From: an uncultured Prevotellaceae bacterium
Lineage (GTDB): Bacteria > Bacteroidota > Bacteroidia > Bacteroidales > UBA3663
Assembly: GCA_900319235.1 (NCBI GenBank)
Contig: ONNR01000001.1
Coordinates: forward strand, 212,035-276,034
Reading direction: 5' to 3'
DNA: 64,000 nt
Positions 27,176 to 35,798 of the stretch are shown here, one piece after another. The notes under the pieces are model-generated. The model was not told where the DNA came from. It saw only the letters and a program-made list of their open reading frames with translations, and did no database searches. Position numbers and translations under genes: made by a program. How positions within the stretch are numbered: the stretch's first letter is position 1; every line of letters starts with the position of its first letter.

Positions 27176-29134
27176 ATGTCTGATTACAAATGGAAGTTTG
27201 CACGCATCGGTGGTGTCACCCGCGTGTACATCAGTTCAGCCGAAGACATCAAGCACCTCGGCGAACTTGACAAGAAGATGTGGACCGTACTGTCTTGTCC
27301 AGTGAAGGGTCTTGAGATTGATGAGCAGTCGCTCGCGTATATGGACACCAATGGAGATGGACAGATACGTGTCGATGAAGTGATTGGCGTTTCCCAGTGG
27401 CTCTGCAAGGTACTGAAGGATCTTCAGCCTGTTGTCGAGGGCAAGGATGTCCTGCCCCTCAGTGCAATCAACCAGGAGGATGAGGAAGGTAAGAAAATCT
27501 ATGATGTTGCTGCCGATATCCTTAGCCAGCTTGGAAAAGAAACTGCCGAAATTTCATTGGCCGACAGCAAGGGTTGTCTCGATGCATATCGCAAGGCAAA
27601 GTTCGAAGCTGCTCTCGAAGCTGCCAAGAAAGAGGCCGAGGTTGCTGCTCCTTACGGCGACAAGACTGCCGACATTGATGCCGCTTATAAGGCTCTCGAT
27701 GCCAAGGTGAAGGACTTCTTCCTGCGCGGCAAGCTCACCAAGTATTCGAAGGAAAGCACAGCTGCTCTCGACGTACAGGTGGCAAGCATCGAAGGAATTT
27801 CTCCTGCCAACCTGACCGACAAACTTGCTGAAATTGCATCTTATCCTATCGCTCGCATCAAGGAAGGTGTAGAGGCTATCGACCTCAGCGAGCCTATCAA
27901 CCCAGCATGGGCTGCTCAGTTCGCTACTGTCAAGGCAGCTCTTGATCCGAAGGCTAAGGTTCTTACCGAAGCTGATTGGAATGAGATTGGTGCCAAACTT
28001 AAGGCATTCGAAGAGTATCAGAAGAGCATCTCCATCACCGAGGCTGACATCACCGTCGATGAGGAACAGGCTGCCAAGCAGTCGGTTGACAAGCTGTTGC
28101 ACTTGACTCGCGATTTCTTCACACTGCTTCGCAACTACATTACTTTGCAGGACCTCTACAACACAAAGAAGTGGGCCATCTTCCAGGTTGGTACACTTGT
28201 TGTTGACCAGCGCACATGCGACCTTTGCGTACGCGTAACCGATGCTGCTGCCATGGCTGCCCAGGCTGCAAAGAGTGGTATGTACCTGCTCACTTGCGAC
28301 TGCGTCAGCAAATCAACTGGCAAGACCATGAAGATTATTGCTGCCGTTACTGTAGGCGAAGTTGGTGATCTCTTCGTGGGCAAGAACTGCATCTTCTACG
28401 ATGTCTATGGCGTGGATTACGATGCCAAGATTGTCAACATTATTGACAATCCTATCTCTATCAAACAGGCTGCTTGGAGTCCATATCGCAAGTTCTCGAA
28501 CTTCGTAGGTGAGCAGATCAGCAAGTTCGCAGCAGAGAAGGAAGGTGCAGTAATGTCTGATGCCACCGCGAAGTTCAATGCAAAGACAGCTGAAGTGAAG
28601 AGTGCGGATCTTACCAATGCTGCTGCCGCAAAAGAGGCTGGAAAGACTGCTGGAAGCTTCGACATCGCCAAGTTCTCTGGTGTCTTTGCTGCTATCGGCT
28701 TAGGTCTCGGTATGTTGGGCTCTTGCGTTGTTGCCATCTTCAGTGGCTTGGTTAAGCTCAGCTTGTGGCAGTTGATTCTTGTCATTCTGGCTATCTTCCT
28801 CATCATTTCAGGTCCGTCGATGTTCATTGCATGGCTCAAGCTTCGCAAGCGTAACCTTGCTCCAATACTTAATGCACAGGGTTGGGCTGTCAATGCTGCT
28901 GCCAAGATTAACATCCCATTCGGCAATGTACTGACCCAGGCTGTCAACTTCCCAGTTAAGTTTGACGTGAAGGATCCATATCCAGACAAGACGCATCGCA
29001 TTCGCAACTTCTTCCTTATCCTGTTGCTCATCCTTATCGTTGCATACCTTATCTGCAATGCGCTTGGTTTTGACTGGCTTGCATATTGTAAGGAGCTTTG
29101 CACAGGTTCATCTGCTCCTGCTAATGTGAACTGA
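27176..29134 (+). CDS. Unknown membrane protein with one EF-hand loop
   Basis: A 652-residue protein I do not recognise by name. Near residue 57 it has a textbook calcium loop DTNGDGQIRVDE (Asp1, Asn3, Asp5, Gly6, Ile8, Glu12). A long Lys/Glu/Ala-rich helical region follows to about 320, then a conserved-looking beta part (TLVVDQRTCDLCVRVTDAAA, LTCDCVSKSTGKTMKIIAAV, GVDYDAKIVNIIDNPISIKQ). Hydrophobic segments at about 505-555 and 615-640 anchor the C-terminus in the membrane. There is no signal peptide, so most of it is probably cytoplasmic. Codon use suggests strong expression. Its stop overlaps the tcdA start by one base. Confidence 0.8.
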   Translation: MSDYKWKFARIGGVTRVYISSAEDIKHLGELDKKMWTVLSCPVKGLEIDEQSLAYMDTNGDGQIRVDEVIGVSQWLCKVLKDLQPVVEGKDVLPLSAINQEDEEGKKIYDVAADILSQLGKETAEISLADSKGCLDAYRKAKFEAALEAAKKEAEVAAPYGDKTADIDAAYKALDAKVKDFFLRGKLTKYSKESTAALDVQVASIEGISPANLTDKLAEIASYPIARIKEGVEAIDLSEPINPAWAAQFATVKAALDPKAKVLTEADWNEIGAKLKAFEEYQKSISITEADITVDEEQAAKQSVDKLLHLTRDFFTLLRNYITLQDLYNTKKWAIFQVGTLVVDQRTCDLCVRVTDAAAMAAQAAKSGMYLLTCDCVSKSTGKTMKIIAAVTVGEVGDLFVGKNCIFYDVYGVDYDAKIVNIIDNPISIKQAAWSPYRKFSNFVGEQISKFAAEKEGAVMSDATAKFNAKTAEVKSADLTNAAAAKEAGKTAGSFDIAKFSGVFAAIGLGLGMLGSCVVAIFSGLVKLSLWQLILVILAIFLIISGPSMFIAWLKLRKRNLAPILNAQGWAVNAAAKINIPFGNVLTQAVNFPVKFDVKDPYPDKTHRIRNFFLILLLILIVAYLICNALGFDWLAYCKELCTGSSAPANVN

Positions 29135-29916
29135 TGAAATCATCTTTTGAACGAGGAATGCTCCGTCGTTCGGAGTTACTTTTAGGAACCTCGGCAATGC
29201 AACGCATTGCCGAGGCTCGTGTCATTATTTTTGGTGTCGGTGGCGTTGGCTCGTGGTGTGCCGAGAGTTTGGTACGTAGTGGCATTCGTCATCTAACCGT
29301 TGTTGATTCCGATCGAGTCTGCATCACCAATTGTAATCGTCAATTGATGGCTACTTCTAAGACGATAGGGCAAGTAAAGGTTGAGGTTTTGCGTAAACGA
29401 CTGCTTGAAATCAATCCTAATGCAGAAGTCATAGCCTTACAAATGGTTTATGATGCTTCGACAGCAGAGTCGTTCCATCTCGAAAACTTCGACTATATAA
29501 TTGATGCCATCGATTCGTTGACCGAGAAGGCACAACTCATTCTTCATGCAACTAGTCTTCCCAAGGAGATTCAGTTCTTTTCGTCGATGGGTGCGGCACT
29601 TCGTATCGATCCATTCAAGGTTCGTGCTACTGAGTTTTGGAAAATCAAAGGAGATGCCCTGGCTCGTGCTTTGCGCAATAAGTACAAGAAGCTAAAGATT
29701 TTTCCAGGCCGTAAATTTCTTTGCGTCTATAGCGAGGAAACACCTATGACCAATAAGATTCAAGCAGAGAAACCAACCAACTCTGAATTACTTGATGGTA
29801 GTATTGATTGGAATGCTCGTAAGGCCCAAATCAATGGTTCTTTGATTCATGTTACTGGCATCTTTGGCATGTCTCTCGCTGGGTTGGTTATACAATCTAT
29901 CAGCTCAAAAGGATGA
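29134..29916 (+). CDS. tcdA: tRNA threonylcarbamoyladenosine dehydratase TcdA
   Basis: A 260-residue E1-like (ThiF/MoeB fold) ATPase that cyclises t6A37 in tRNA to ct6A. The nucleotide loop is VIIFGVGGVGSWCAESLVRS; DSDRVCITNCNRQLMA and YIIDAIDSLTEKAQLI are the other family signatures. Length matches E. coli TcdA. The ATG shares its A with the TGA of the upstream gene, implying translational coupling. Confidence 0.93.
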   Translation: MKSSFERGMLRRSELLLGTSAMQRIAEARVIIFGVGGVGSWCAESLVRSGIRHLTVVDSDRVCITNCNRQLMATSKTIGQVKVEVLRKRLLEINPNAEVIALQMVYDASTAESFHLENFDYIIDAIDSLTEKAQLILHATSLPKEIQFFSSMGAALRIDPFKVRATEFWKIKGDALARALRNKYKKLKIFPGRKFLCVYSEETPMTNKIQAEKPTNSELLDGSIDWNARKAQINGSLIHVTGIFGMSLAGLVIQSISSKG

Positions 29917-29934
29917 ATTTAATTTCATCCTTTT
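29907..29934 (+). terminator. Terminator at the end of tcdA
   Basis: Perfect 11-bp stem AAAAGGATGAA / TTCATCCTTTT followed by more T. The 5' arm overlaps the last codons of tcdA. Confidence 0.85.
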
Positions 29935-30041
29935 TTTTATTGAACCATTATTTGTTAATTCGTTATTAGATTTTCTTTTTGCGACTTTTATTAACTTTAT
30001 TATTATTCTTTTTTACAAGTTTTCCTATAATTTTTGAAGAT

Positions 30042-30559
30042 AGCTTAATCTCGTACTTTTCTGTGCTATCTCTGAATGCGGTAGCACAGTTTCGTACTTA
30101 TTTGTGCTATCTCAGAACGCGGTAGCACAGTTTCGTACTTTTTTGTGCTACCGCGAATGTATATAGCACAATCTTGGCCGAAATTATTCTATCGCGAAAG
30201 TATATAGTGCAATCTCGGCCGAAATTGTTCTATCGCGAATGTATATAGCACAATCTCGGCCGAAATTGTTCTATCGCGAATGTATATAGCACAATCTCGG
30301 CCGAAATTGATCTACCGCGAATGTATATAGCACAATGTTGGCCGAAATTGTTCTATTGAGAAAATTAGTAGCACAATGTTGGCCGAGATTGTACTGTTGC
30401 GAAAATTAATAGCACAATGTTGGCCGAGATTGTTCTATTGCGAAAAATAATAGCACAATGTTGGCCGAAATTGTTCTTTTGCGAAAATTAATAGCACAAT
30501 GTTGGCCGAAATTGTTCTATAGCGAATATATATAGCACAATCTCGGCCGAGATTGTGCT
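30042..30559. repeat. Tandem array of 41-bp units with palindromic cores
   Basis: Twelve complete 41-bp units plus a final 26-bp core, with unit starts at 30042, 30083, 30124, 30165, 30206, 30247, 30288, 30329, 30370, 30411, 30452, 30493 and 30534; no unit deviates in length. Each unit has a 26-bp core with arms like AGCACAAT...ATTGTTCT around TCGGCCGA or TTGGCCGA, then a 15-bp linker such as ATCGCGAATGTATAT. Units 1-3 have a different core centre (TCGTAC). Units 4-7 carry ATCTCGGCCGA and units 8-12 ATGTTGGCCGA or ATGTTGGCCGAG, so neighbours are most alike. The last core is a perfect palindrome (AGCACAATCTCGG and its complement). No long open frame crosses it. The flanks (29935-30041 and 30560-30689) are AT-rich with no gene seen. 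Confidence 0.93.
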
Positions 30560-30689
30560 ATAATCGAATTTTACTGATATTCTCATTCTTTGGAGTGCTT
30601 TTTCTATTTGTTTTACCAATTGCTTTTATATTTTTTCCTAAAATATACATCTTTATTGGCAATATTTTATCTCACCCGAAAAATCGTTA

Positions 30690-30709
30690 AACATTTCGGC
30701 CAAAATGTT
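30690..30709. promoter_or_regulatory. Palindrome upstream of the lipoprotein promoter
   Basis: AACATTTCGGCCAAAATGTT, a near-perfect 20-bp palindrome centred on GGCC, 25-44 bp before the -7 element at 30734. It shares the GGCC centre with the 41-bp units but not their arms. It may be an operator. Confidence 0.4.
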
Positions 30710-30733
30710 ATAAAGTTGAAAGAAATTTTTGTG

Positions 30734-30741
30734 TAATTTTG
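30734..30741 (+). promoter_or_regulatory. -7 element of the lipoprotein promoter
   Basis: TAATTTTG followed by CACC, 49 bp before the ATG at 30790. A TTG at 30716 is closer (15 bp) than the usual -33 spacing. Confidence 0.55.
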
Positions 30742-30789
30742 CACCCAAATTATATGATTCTTCATACAAATAATTATATAGGTACAATT

Positions 30790-32415
30790 ATGAAAAAAAA
30801 TTTACTTTCTTTTGGAGGTAGCACCTTTGCAGCTTTCCTCTTTATCTTCTCTTTCTCATCCTGCCATGATGAGGAAGTCGAAAACACTTCTGAGTTAGCT
30901 TATCGCCACGCTTACGAAGATAACTTCGTTAAGCAATATGGTGAGATCAATCCTAACCAAACGTGGGATTTCTCTTCTTATGCCAAGCGGTATAAGCTGA
31001 ATGGTGCACTTACCCGTGCCACAATGGAGGATGAATATAAGTCTATTGCACAAGATGACGGTTACTATTATGTGCCATCTGATATTACAACGTTTATAAC
31101 AAATAATTTCCCCGAGCGAGGAAACAATGCCAGCAAGACAAAGGCATTTGTGCTTAATGCTGATCAAGATTGTGACTTCGAAGTAGCCTTTGTTTATCAA
31201 GGAAGGAGTGAACCTAATTATACTTTATATTATGTAATTTTTGATACTCAAACTAATACATCTTCCAGAAATGTATTATTTTCTAAAGGTAGTATAGAGG
31301 TAAGCTCCAATGGTAATTCTTATTCTCAGCTCGGCACATCTTGGGTTAATGGCGATGGACCTTGGACCAATCCTTCAACTTATCCTTATGTCAGATCAAA
31401 ACCTATTCAGATTCACGCGAAGAAAAATTCATTTATTTATTTCTTCATTGAAATTACCGATCCTTCAACGAGTGATGGTAGTAGCGTTACTCAGTCTCAT
31501 CAGTTTGGATGGGCTGGTGATGAACTTGCATCGATTGATACACCACATACCATTGGATTAGTCGAAATTGATACACCGGCAAATATTAAAGCGATTGATC
31601 CTAACTATGAGGCATATCTCCTTGCTGTTGATGACTTCTGTCTCACTTGCAAAGCTGCTGGTATAGTTACAGATAATTCACTGAGCGTACAGGATTTTAA
31701 TGATTGTATGTTCCTTATTGCAGGTAATGTTCCAACACCAAGTACAGTTGATGTTGGTGAGATTAAAACCATAATAGAAAAACGTTATATGGTCGAGGAT
31801 CTTTATGGTTATGATTATGATTTCAATGACATTGTTGTGGATGCAATTCAGACGACGCTTACTCCATTCACATTTGTACATCCAACTTTGGAAGATCCAG
31901 ATGGTGAATTCATTGTAAATTATAATGGAGCAACTAAGACTCAATCGGCAACTCTTGCTCATCAGTGTGGTACTTTGCCTTATAAGATTCAAATAGGTAG
32001 TGCCACCTTTGGTCAAGTTACTGATCCTACAAATAAATCACAAAGTGAAACTCAGTTGGCTAGTGATACTGATTTAGGCGGTAATGTAACAACCACTATA
32101 CCTGATGGTTATAATGGAAATGAACCGAATATTACAAAAACAATTATTGAAAAAGATTGGATTCCAAGTGAAAACAATATTACTGCCTATATTTGGACGA
32201 AGGGTACCTCGCCAACGGCATCTTATAGTTATTACAATGAAAACGGAATTTGGGATGATGGATGGACTGGCGTTTGGACTTCTGAATTCCCCAAAAAAGG
32301 TGGTGTTCCTTACATAATCGCTGTTGACCCAAATGTTGATTGGATGGGCGAGAAGGAATCCATCTTTGAAGCACATCCCGATTGGAATGGCGGTGATATG
32401 ACAAGTGGCAATTAA
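30790..32415 (+). CDS. Surface lipoprotein with DUF4114/LruC-like YDFNDIV motif
   Basis: A 541-residue lipoprotein. The signal peptide ends in a lipobox-like FSSC, followed by acidic HDEEVE, typical of Bacteroidetes lipoproteins exported to the cell surface. The segment AYEDNFVKQYGEINPNQTWDF is a recurrent N-terminal motif of such proteins. EDLYGYDYDFNDIVVDA resembles the DUF4114/LruC calcium-binding-like motif. The C-terminus repeats short beta elements and ends DWMGEKESIFEAHPDW. The true start is the ATG at 30790, as the frame opens earlier inside the promoter. The gene is more AT-rich than its neighbours. Function is unknown; adhesion or matrix roles are guesses. Confidence 0.8.
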   Translation: MKKNLLSFGGSTFAAFLFIFSFSSCHDEEVENTSELAYRHAYEDNFVKQYGEINPNQTWDFSSYAKRYKLNGALTRATMEDEYKSIAQDDGYYYVPSDITTFITNNFPERGNNASKTKAFVLNADQDCDFEVAFVYQGRSEPNYTLYYVIFDTQTNTSSRNVLFSKGSIEVSSNGNSYSQLGTSWVNGDGPWTNPSTYPYVRSKPIQIHAKKNSFIYFFIEITDPSTSDGSSVTQSHQFGWAGDELASIDTPHTIGLVEIDTPANIKAIDPNYEAYLLAVDDFCLTCKAAGIVTDNSLSVQDFNDCMFLIAGNVPTPSTVDVGEIKTIIEKRYMVEDLYGYDYDFNDIVVDAIQTTLTPFTFVHPTLEDPDGEFIVNYNGATKTQSATLAHQCGTLPYKIQIGSATFGQVTDPTNKSQSETQLASDTDLGGNVTTTIPDGYNGNEPNITKTIIEKDWIPSENNITAYIWTKGTSPTASYSYYNENGIWDDGWTGVWTSEFPKKGGVPYIIAVDPNVDWMGEKESIFEAHPDWNGGDMTSGN

Positions 32416-32463
32416 GTTCAGATTCATGTAATTGATTGTTAGAATAATTATTATTAATGCAAG

Positions 32464-32496
32464 TCAAATACAAAGTATAATTAGCTTTGTATTTGA
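32464..32496 (+). terminator. Terminator after the lipoprotein gene
   Basis: Perfect 12-bp stem TCAAATACAAAG / CTTTGTATTTGA followed by TTTTTT. Confidence 0.85.
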
Positions 32497-32584
32497 TTTT
32501 TTGTAATATCGATTTTCAATATTTATAAAAATAGTATCTAATTATTAGAAAATATGTGTCTCTTCGAAAAAAAAGTGATTTAAA

Positions 32585-32616
32585 TTTGTTAATTTATTTT
32601 TTAATTTTTATATTTG
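32585..32616 (+). promoter_or_regulatory. Promoter of the FAD/Fe-S oxidoreductase gene
   Basis: TTTG at 32585-32588, exactly 20 bp, then TATATTTG at 32609-32616. It lies 69 bp before the ATG at 32685. Confidence 0.8.
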
Positions 32617-32684
32617 CGTAGTTATTGTAACCATTAACACTTATTATTGAATATAATACCAACTATATCATAAAAAATACAATT

Positions 32685-35600
32685 ATGGCAGCAAAACGTA
32701 ATTACGACCTTCTTCTGCAGCAGCTGAAGTCGTTCATTCCCGAAACACGTATTTACACCGATGAACTCCGCACGCTTGGCTGGGGTACGGATGCCAGCTT
32801 CTATCGTATGATTCCACGTATCGTGGTTCGTTCGAAAGGAGAGGAGGAAGTATCGCGCATTGTCAAGACTTGTTACGACAATCATATTCCTTTTACTTTC
32901 CGTGCAGCGGGCACAGCTCTTTCTGGCCAGAGTATGAGTGACTCTGTACTGATTGTGGCAGGAAAGAACTGGGAGAAATGGTCGCTTAGCGACGATCAGG
33001 AACAAATCACGCTACAACCAGGTATCCTTGGAGGTCGCGTCAACCAGATACTCAAACCTTACGGACGTGTATTCCCACCTGACCCTGCTTCCATCAATAG
33101 CGCTATGGTTGGCGGTATAGTTGGCAACAATGCTTCGGGTATGAACTGCGGTGTGCATGCCAACTCCGACCGTATGCTCATCTCCGCGAAGGTGATTCTG
33201 ACCGATGGTACAATTCTTGACACGGGTGACGAAAAGAGTCGCGAAGCATTCCGCAAGTCGCATCCCAAATTCCTCAAGAAGATCGAGAACCTGCGAGACA
33301 AGGTGCGTGCAAACACCAAGCTCGCTGAACGTATCAAGAAGAAATACAGTATCAAGAATGTGACGGGCTTGAATATTCGTCCGTTGATAGCCTACGACGA
33401 CCCATTCGACATCATTGCTCACTCTATGGTTGGAGCCGAAGGAACACTTGCATTCATTGCTGGTGTGACCATGCGTACACTCCACGAATATCCTTATCGT
33501 GCTTCTGCTATGGTTTATTTCATGACCATGAAGGAAAGTTGCGAAGGTGTTGTTGCTTTGAAGAAACTGAAATCTTCGGACGACGACATCAAGATGAGTG
33601 CCGAGAACTTGATGGTCAAGAGTGCCGAGATGCTCGATTACCTGTCGTTGGCTTCGGTCGATGATCCCGTCTATCTGCAGTACAAGAAGGATGTTGATGC
33701 CGGCAAGATTGAAGGTGTCAAGCCAGGTGATTACCACAATCTCACAGCCATTCTGACCGAGACGAAGGCCATGACCCATGAGGACCTGCAGCTCAAGATC
33801 GACACCATCAAGAAGACCTTGGGCCAGTTCCAGCTTTATATCCCTGCTGAGTTTACTGAGGATCCGAAGATTTATGGCAAGTATTGGGCCATCCGTTCGG
33901 GTATCTTCCCGACTGTTGGTGCCATGCGTCCCATTGGAACATCTTGCCTCATCGAGGACGTTGCCTTCCCGGTCAATGACCTGCCCGAAGCCACTGTGAA
34001 ACTTCAGAAGATTATTGCAGACTTCGGTTATAGCGATGGCTGTATCTATGGACATGCTTTCGAAGGAAACTATCACTTCATCCTCAACCAGAGCTTCAAT
34101 GAGGAGAAGGAGGTGCAGCGATATGCAAAGATGATGCACGAGGTGGCCAAACTCGTCGTTGAGGAATATGATGGCTCGTTGAAAGCAGAACATGGCACTG
34201 GCCGCAATATGGCACCGTTTGTCAAATACGAATGGGGCGAGGAAGCCTATAATACGATGAAGGAACTGAAGGAAATCTTCGATCCCGAATATCTGTTGAA
34301 TCCCGGTGTAATCTTCACCGACAATCCGAACTGCTTCATCGAACACCTTAAGCAACTTCCTGAACTTGACTATAACTTCGACGAAGTGCCTGATGGCGCC
34401 AAATATCTCGCCTATATGGGCAAGGTGAAATCTTCGACCGAAGAGATGATCGAAGGTGTCAAGAAGGCAAACAAGTGCATCGAGTGCGGTTTCTGCGAAT
34501 TCAACTGTATGAGCTGCGGTCTTACCTTGAGTTCTCGTATGCGTATTGCCATCCAGCGTGAGATTCTGAATCTTCGCAAATCCGGAAAGCCAGAAGACTT
34601 GGCCCGCGCCAATCGACTGGAACAGCAATATGATTACTATGGCAATCAGACCTGCGCAGCCGATGGACTTTGTGCAACTTCCTGCCCGATGAAGATTAAT
34701 ACAGGCGATCTCACACACCTCATTCGTCAGTTCAAGATGAACAAGAGCAAGGGACTTTACAATGTAGGTGAGTTTGCTGCTAATCATATGGCAGGCATCG
34801 AGACCACTTTGCGTGGAGTTTTAGGCTTGGCCAATTTCGGTCATACGATTCTTGGAAGTTCGTTGATGAGTGGCCTATGTAATGGCCTGCATAAGATAGG
34901 TATTCCGCTTTGGACGCCATCTATGCCCAAGCCGAATTACGTTGATGTCAAGCGTCTAATGGCACAAGAAGCCACTTACGACAAGACACATCAGAAGGCC
35001 AAGAAGGTCGTTTATTTCCCAAGCTGCTTGAATCAGACACTCGGACTGGCCAAGGGTGCACCTGTGAAGCAGAGTGTCGTCGATGAGATGGTTCAGCTCA
35101 TGAACAAGGCTGGTTATGAAGTTATCTTCCCGAAGGGCATGAACAAGATGTGCTGCGGACAGATCTGGGAATCGAAAGGCATGCTCGACATTGCCGACCG
35201 CAAGAGTGCAGAACTCGAGAAGGCACTTTGGGAAGCCAGCAACGAGGGTGAATATCCGATTCTTTGCGACCAAAGCCCATGTCTGCATCGTATGCGCAAG
35301 GTGATGCCACGACTGAAACTTTACGAACCCGTTGAGTTCATCCTCAAGTTCCTCAAGGACAATCTCGTCTTCAAGAAACTGGATCGAACCGTCGCCGTTC
35401 ATATCACATGTTCTACCCGTGAGATGGGATTGGGCGATAGCCTCGTCGAACTTGCAAGTCTTTGCGCCACCAAGGTTGTCGTTCCAGAAGGTGTCGGATG
35501 CTGCGGTTTCGCAGGCGACAAGGGATTCTCACATCCTGAGATGAATAAACACGCTCTTCGTCATCTGAAACCTGCCATCGAACGCAATCATGTGGTTTAC

Positions 35601-35705
35601 GGCTATTCCAACAGCCGCACTTGCGAAATTGGCTTGCAAACGCATTCGGGTGTGCCTTACATGAGTATTGCCTATCTGGTGAATGAGGCTACAACACCGA
35701 AATAA
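32685..35705 (+). CDS. FAD-linked oxidase fused to Fe-S oxidoreductase (D-lactate dehydrogenase-like)
   Basis: A 1006-residue two-part enzyme. Residues about 1-550 are a GlcD/Dld-type flavoprotein with the PCMH FAD site (PRIVVRSKGEEEVSRIV, RAAGTALSGQSMSD, GGIVGNNASGMNCG) and the C-terminal HGTGRNMAPF. A ferredoxin-like domain follows (CIECGFCEFNCMSCG, then CAADGLCATSCPMK), and two CCG domains end the chain (MCCGQIWESKG and GCCGFAGDKGFSH). Such fusions oxidise D-lactate or a related 2-hydroxy acid and pass electrons through Fe-S clusters to quinone or another carrier at the membrane. The exact substrate is uncertain. The gene is monocistronic and well expressed by codon use. Confidence 0.9.
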   Translation: MAAKRNYDLLLQQLKSFIPETRIYTDELRTLGWGTDASFYRMIPRIVVRSKGEEEVSRIVKTCYDNHIPFTFRAAGTALSGQSMSDSVLIVAGKNWEKWSLSDDQEQITLQPGILGGRVNQILKPYGRVFPPDPASINSAMVGGIVGNNASGMNCGVHANSDRMLISAKVILTDGTILDTGDEKSREAFRKSHPKFLKKIENLRDKVRANTKLAERIKKKYSIKNVTGLNIRPLIAYDDPFDIIAHSMVGAEGTLAFIAGVTMRTLHEYPYRASAMVYFMTMKESCEGVVALKKLKSSDDDIKMSAENLMVKSAEMLDYLSLASVDDPVYLQYKKDVDAGKIEGVKPGDYHNLTAILTETKAMTHEDLQLKIDTIKKTLGQFQLYIPAEFTEDPKIYGKYWAIRSGIFPTVGAMRPIGTSCLIEDVAFPVNDLPEATVKLQKIIADFGYSDGCIYGHAFEGNYHFILNQSFNEEKEVQRYAKMMHEVAKLVVEEYDGSLKAEHGTGRNMAPFVKYEWGEEAYNTMKELKEIFDPEYLLNPGVIFTDNPNCFIEHLKQLPELDYNFDEVPDGAKYLAYMGKVKSSTEEMIEGVKKANKCIECGFCEFNCMSCGLTLSSRMRIAIQREILNLRKSGKPEDLARANRLEQQYDYYGNQTCAADGLCATSCPMKINTGDLTHLIRQFKMNKSKGLYNVGEFAANHMAGIETTLRGVLGLANFGHTILGSSLMSGLCNGLHKIGIPLWTPSMPKPNYVDVKRLMAQEATYDKTHQKAKKVVYFPSCLNQTLGLAKGAPVKQSVVDEMVQLMNKAGYEVIFPKGMNKMCCGQIWESKGMLDIADRKSAELEKALWEASNEGEYPILCDQSPCLHRMRKVMPRLKLYEPVEFILKFLKDNLVFKKLDRTVAVHITCSTREMGLGDSLVELASLCATKVVVPEGVGCCGFAGDKGFSHPEMNKHALRHLKPAIERNHVVYGYSNSRTCEIGLQTHSGVPYMSIAYLVNEATTPK

Positions 35706-35720
35706 TAATTTCTATCTTAT

Positions 35721-35788
35721 GTAGCACAATCTCAGCCGAGATTGTGCTACTTATATCGCATTATTTCCAATCTTGGTCGAGATTAACC
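35721..35788. repeat. Second, short copy of the 41-bp palindromic repeat
   Basis: GTAGCACAATCTC-AGCC-GAGATTGTGCTAC (35721-35750) has a perfect 13-bp stem. A decayed second core containing CCAATCTTGGTCGAGATTAA lies exactly 41 bp further on (CAATCT at 35727 and 35768). Linker TTATATCGCATTA resembles those of the array at 30.0-30.6 kb. It fills the gap between the oxidoreductase gene and the M48 gene and may also act as a terminator hairpin. Confidence 0.85.
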
Positions 35789-35798
35789 AACTATCATC

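Noticed and set aside
29849..30037. Small hydrophobic open frame across the tcdA terminator
   Set aside because: It overlaps tcdA and the terminator, and its Phe/Leu-rich product comes from T-rich intergenic DNA.
30042..30559. CRISPR array
   Set aside because: The 15-bp linkers are as repetitive as the cores and far shorter than spacers; all 41 bp repeat. No cas1, cas2 or effector gene is nearby.
33012..34787. 591-residue open frame on the minus strand inside the oxidoreductase gene
   Set aside because: It is a shadow of the plus-strand gene, whose FAD and Fe-S motifs are unmistakable; no promoter or family features are present on the minus strand.
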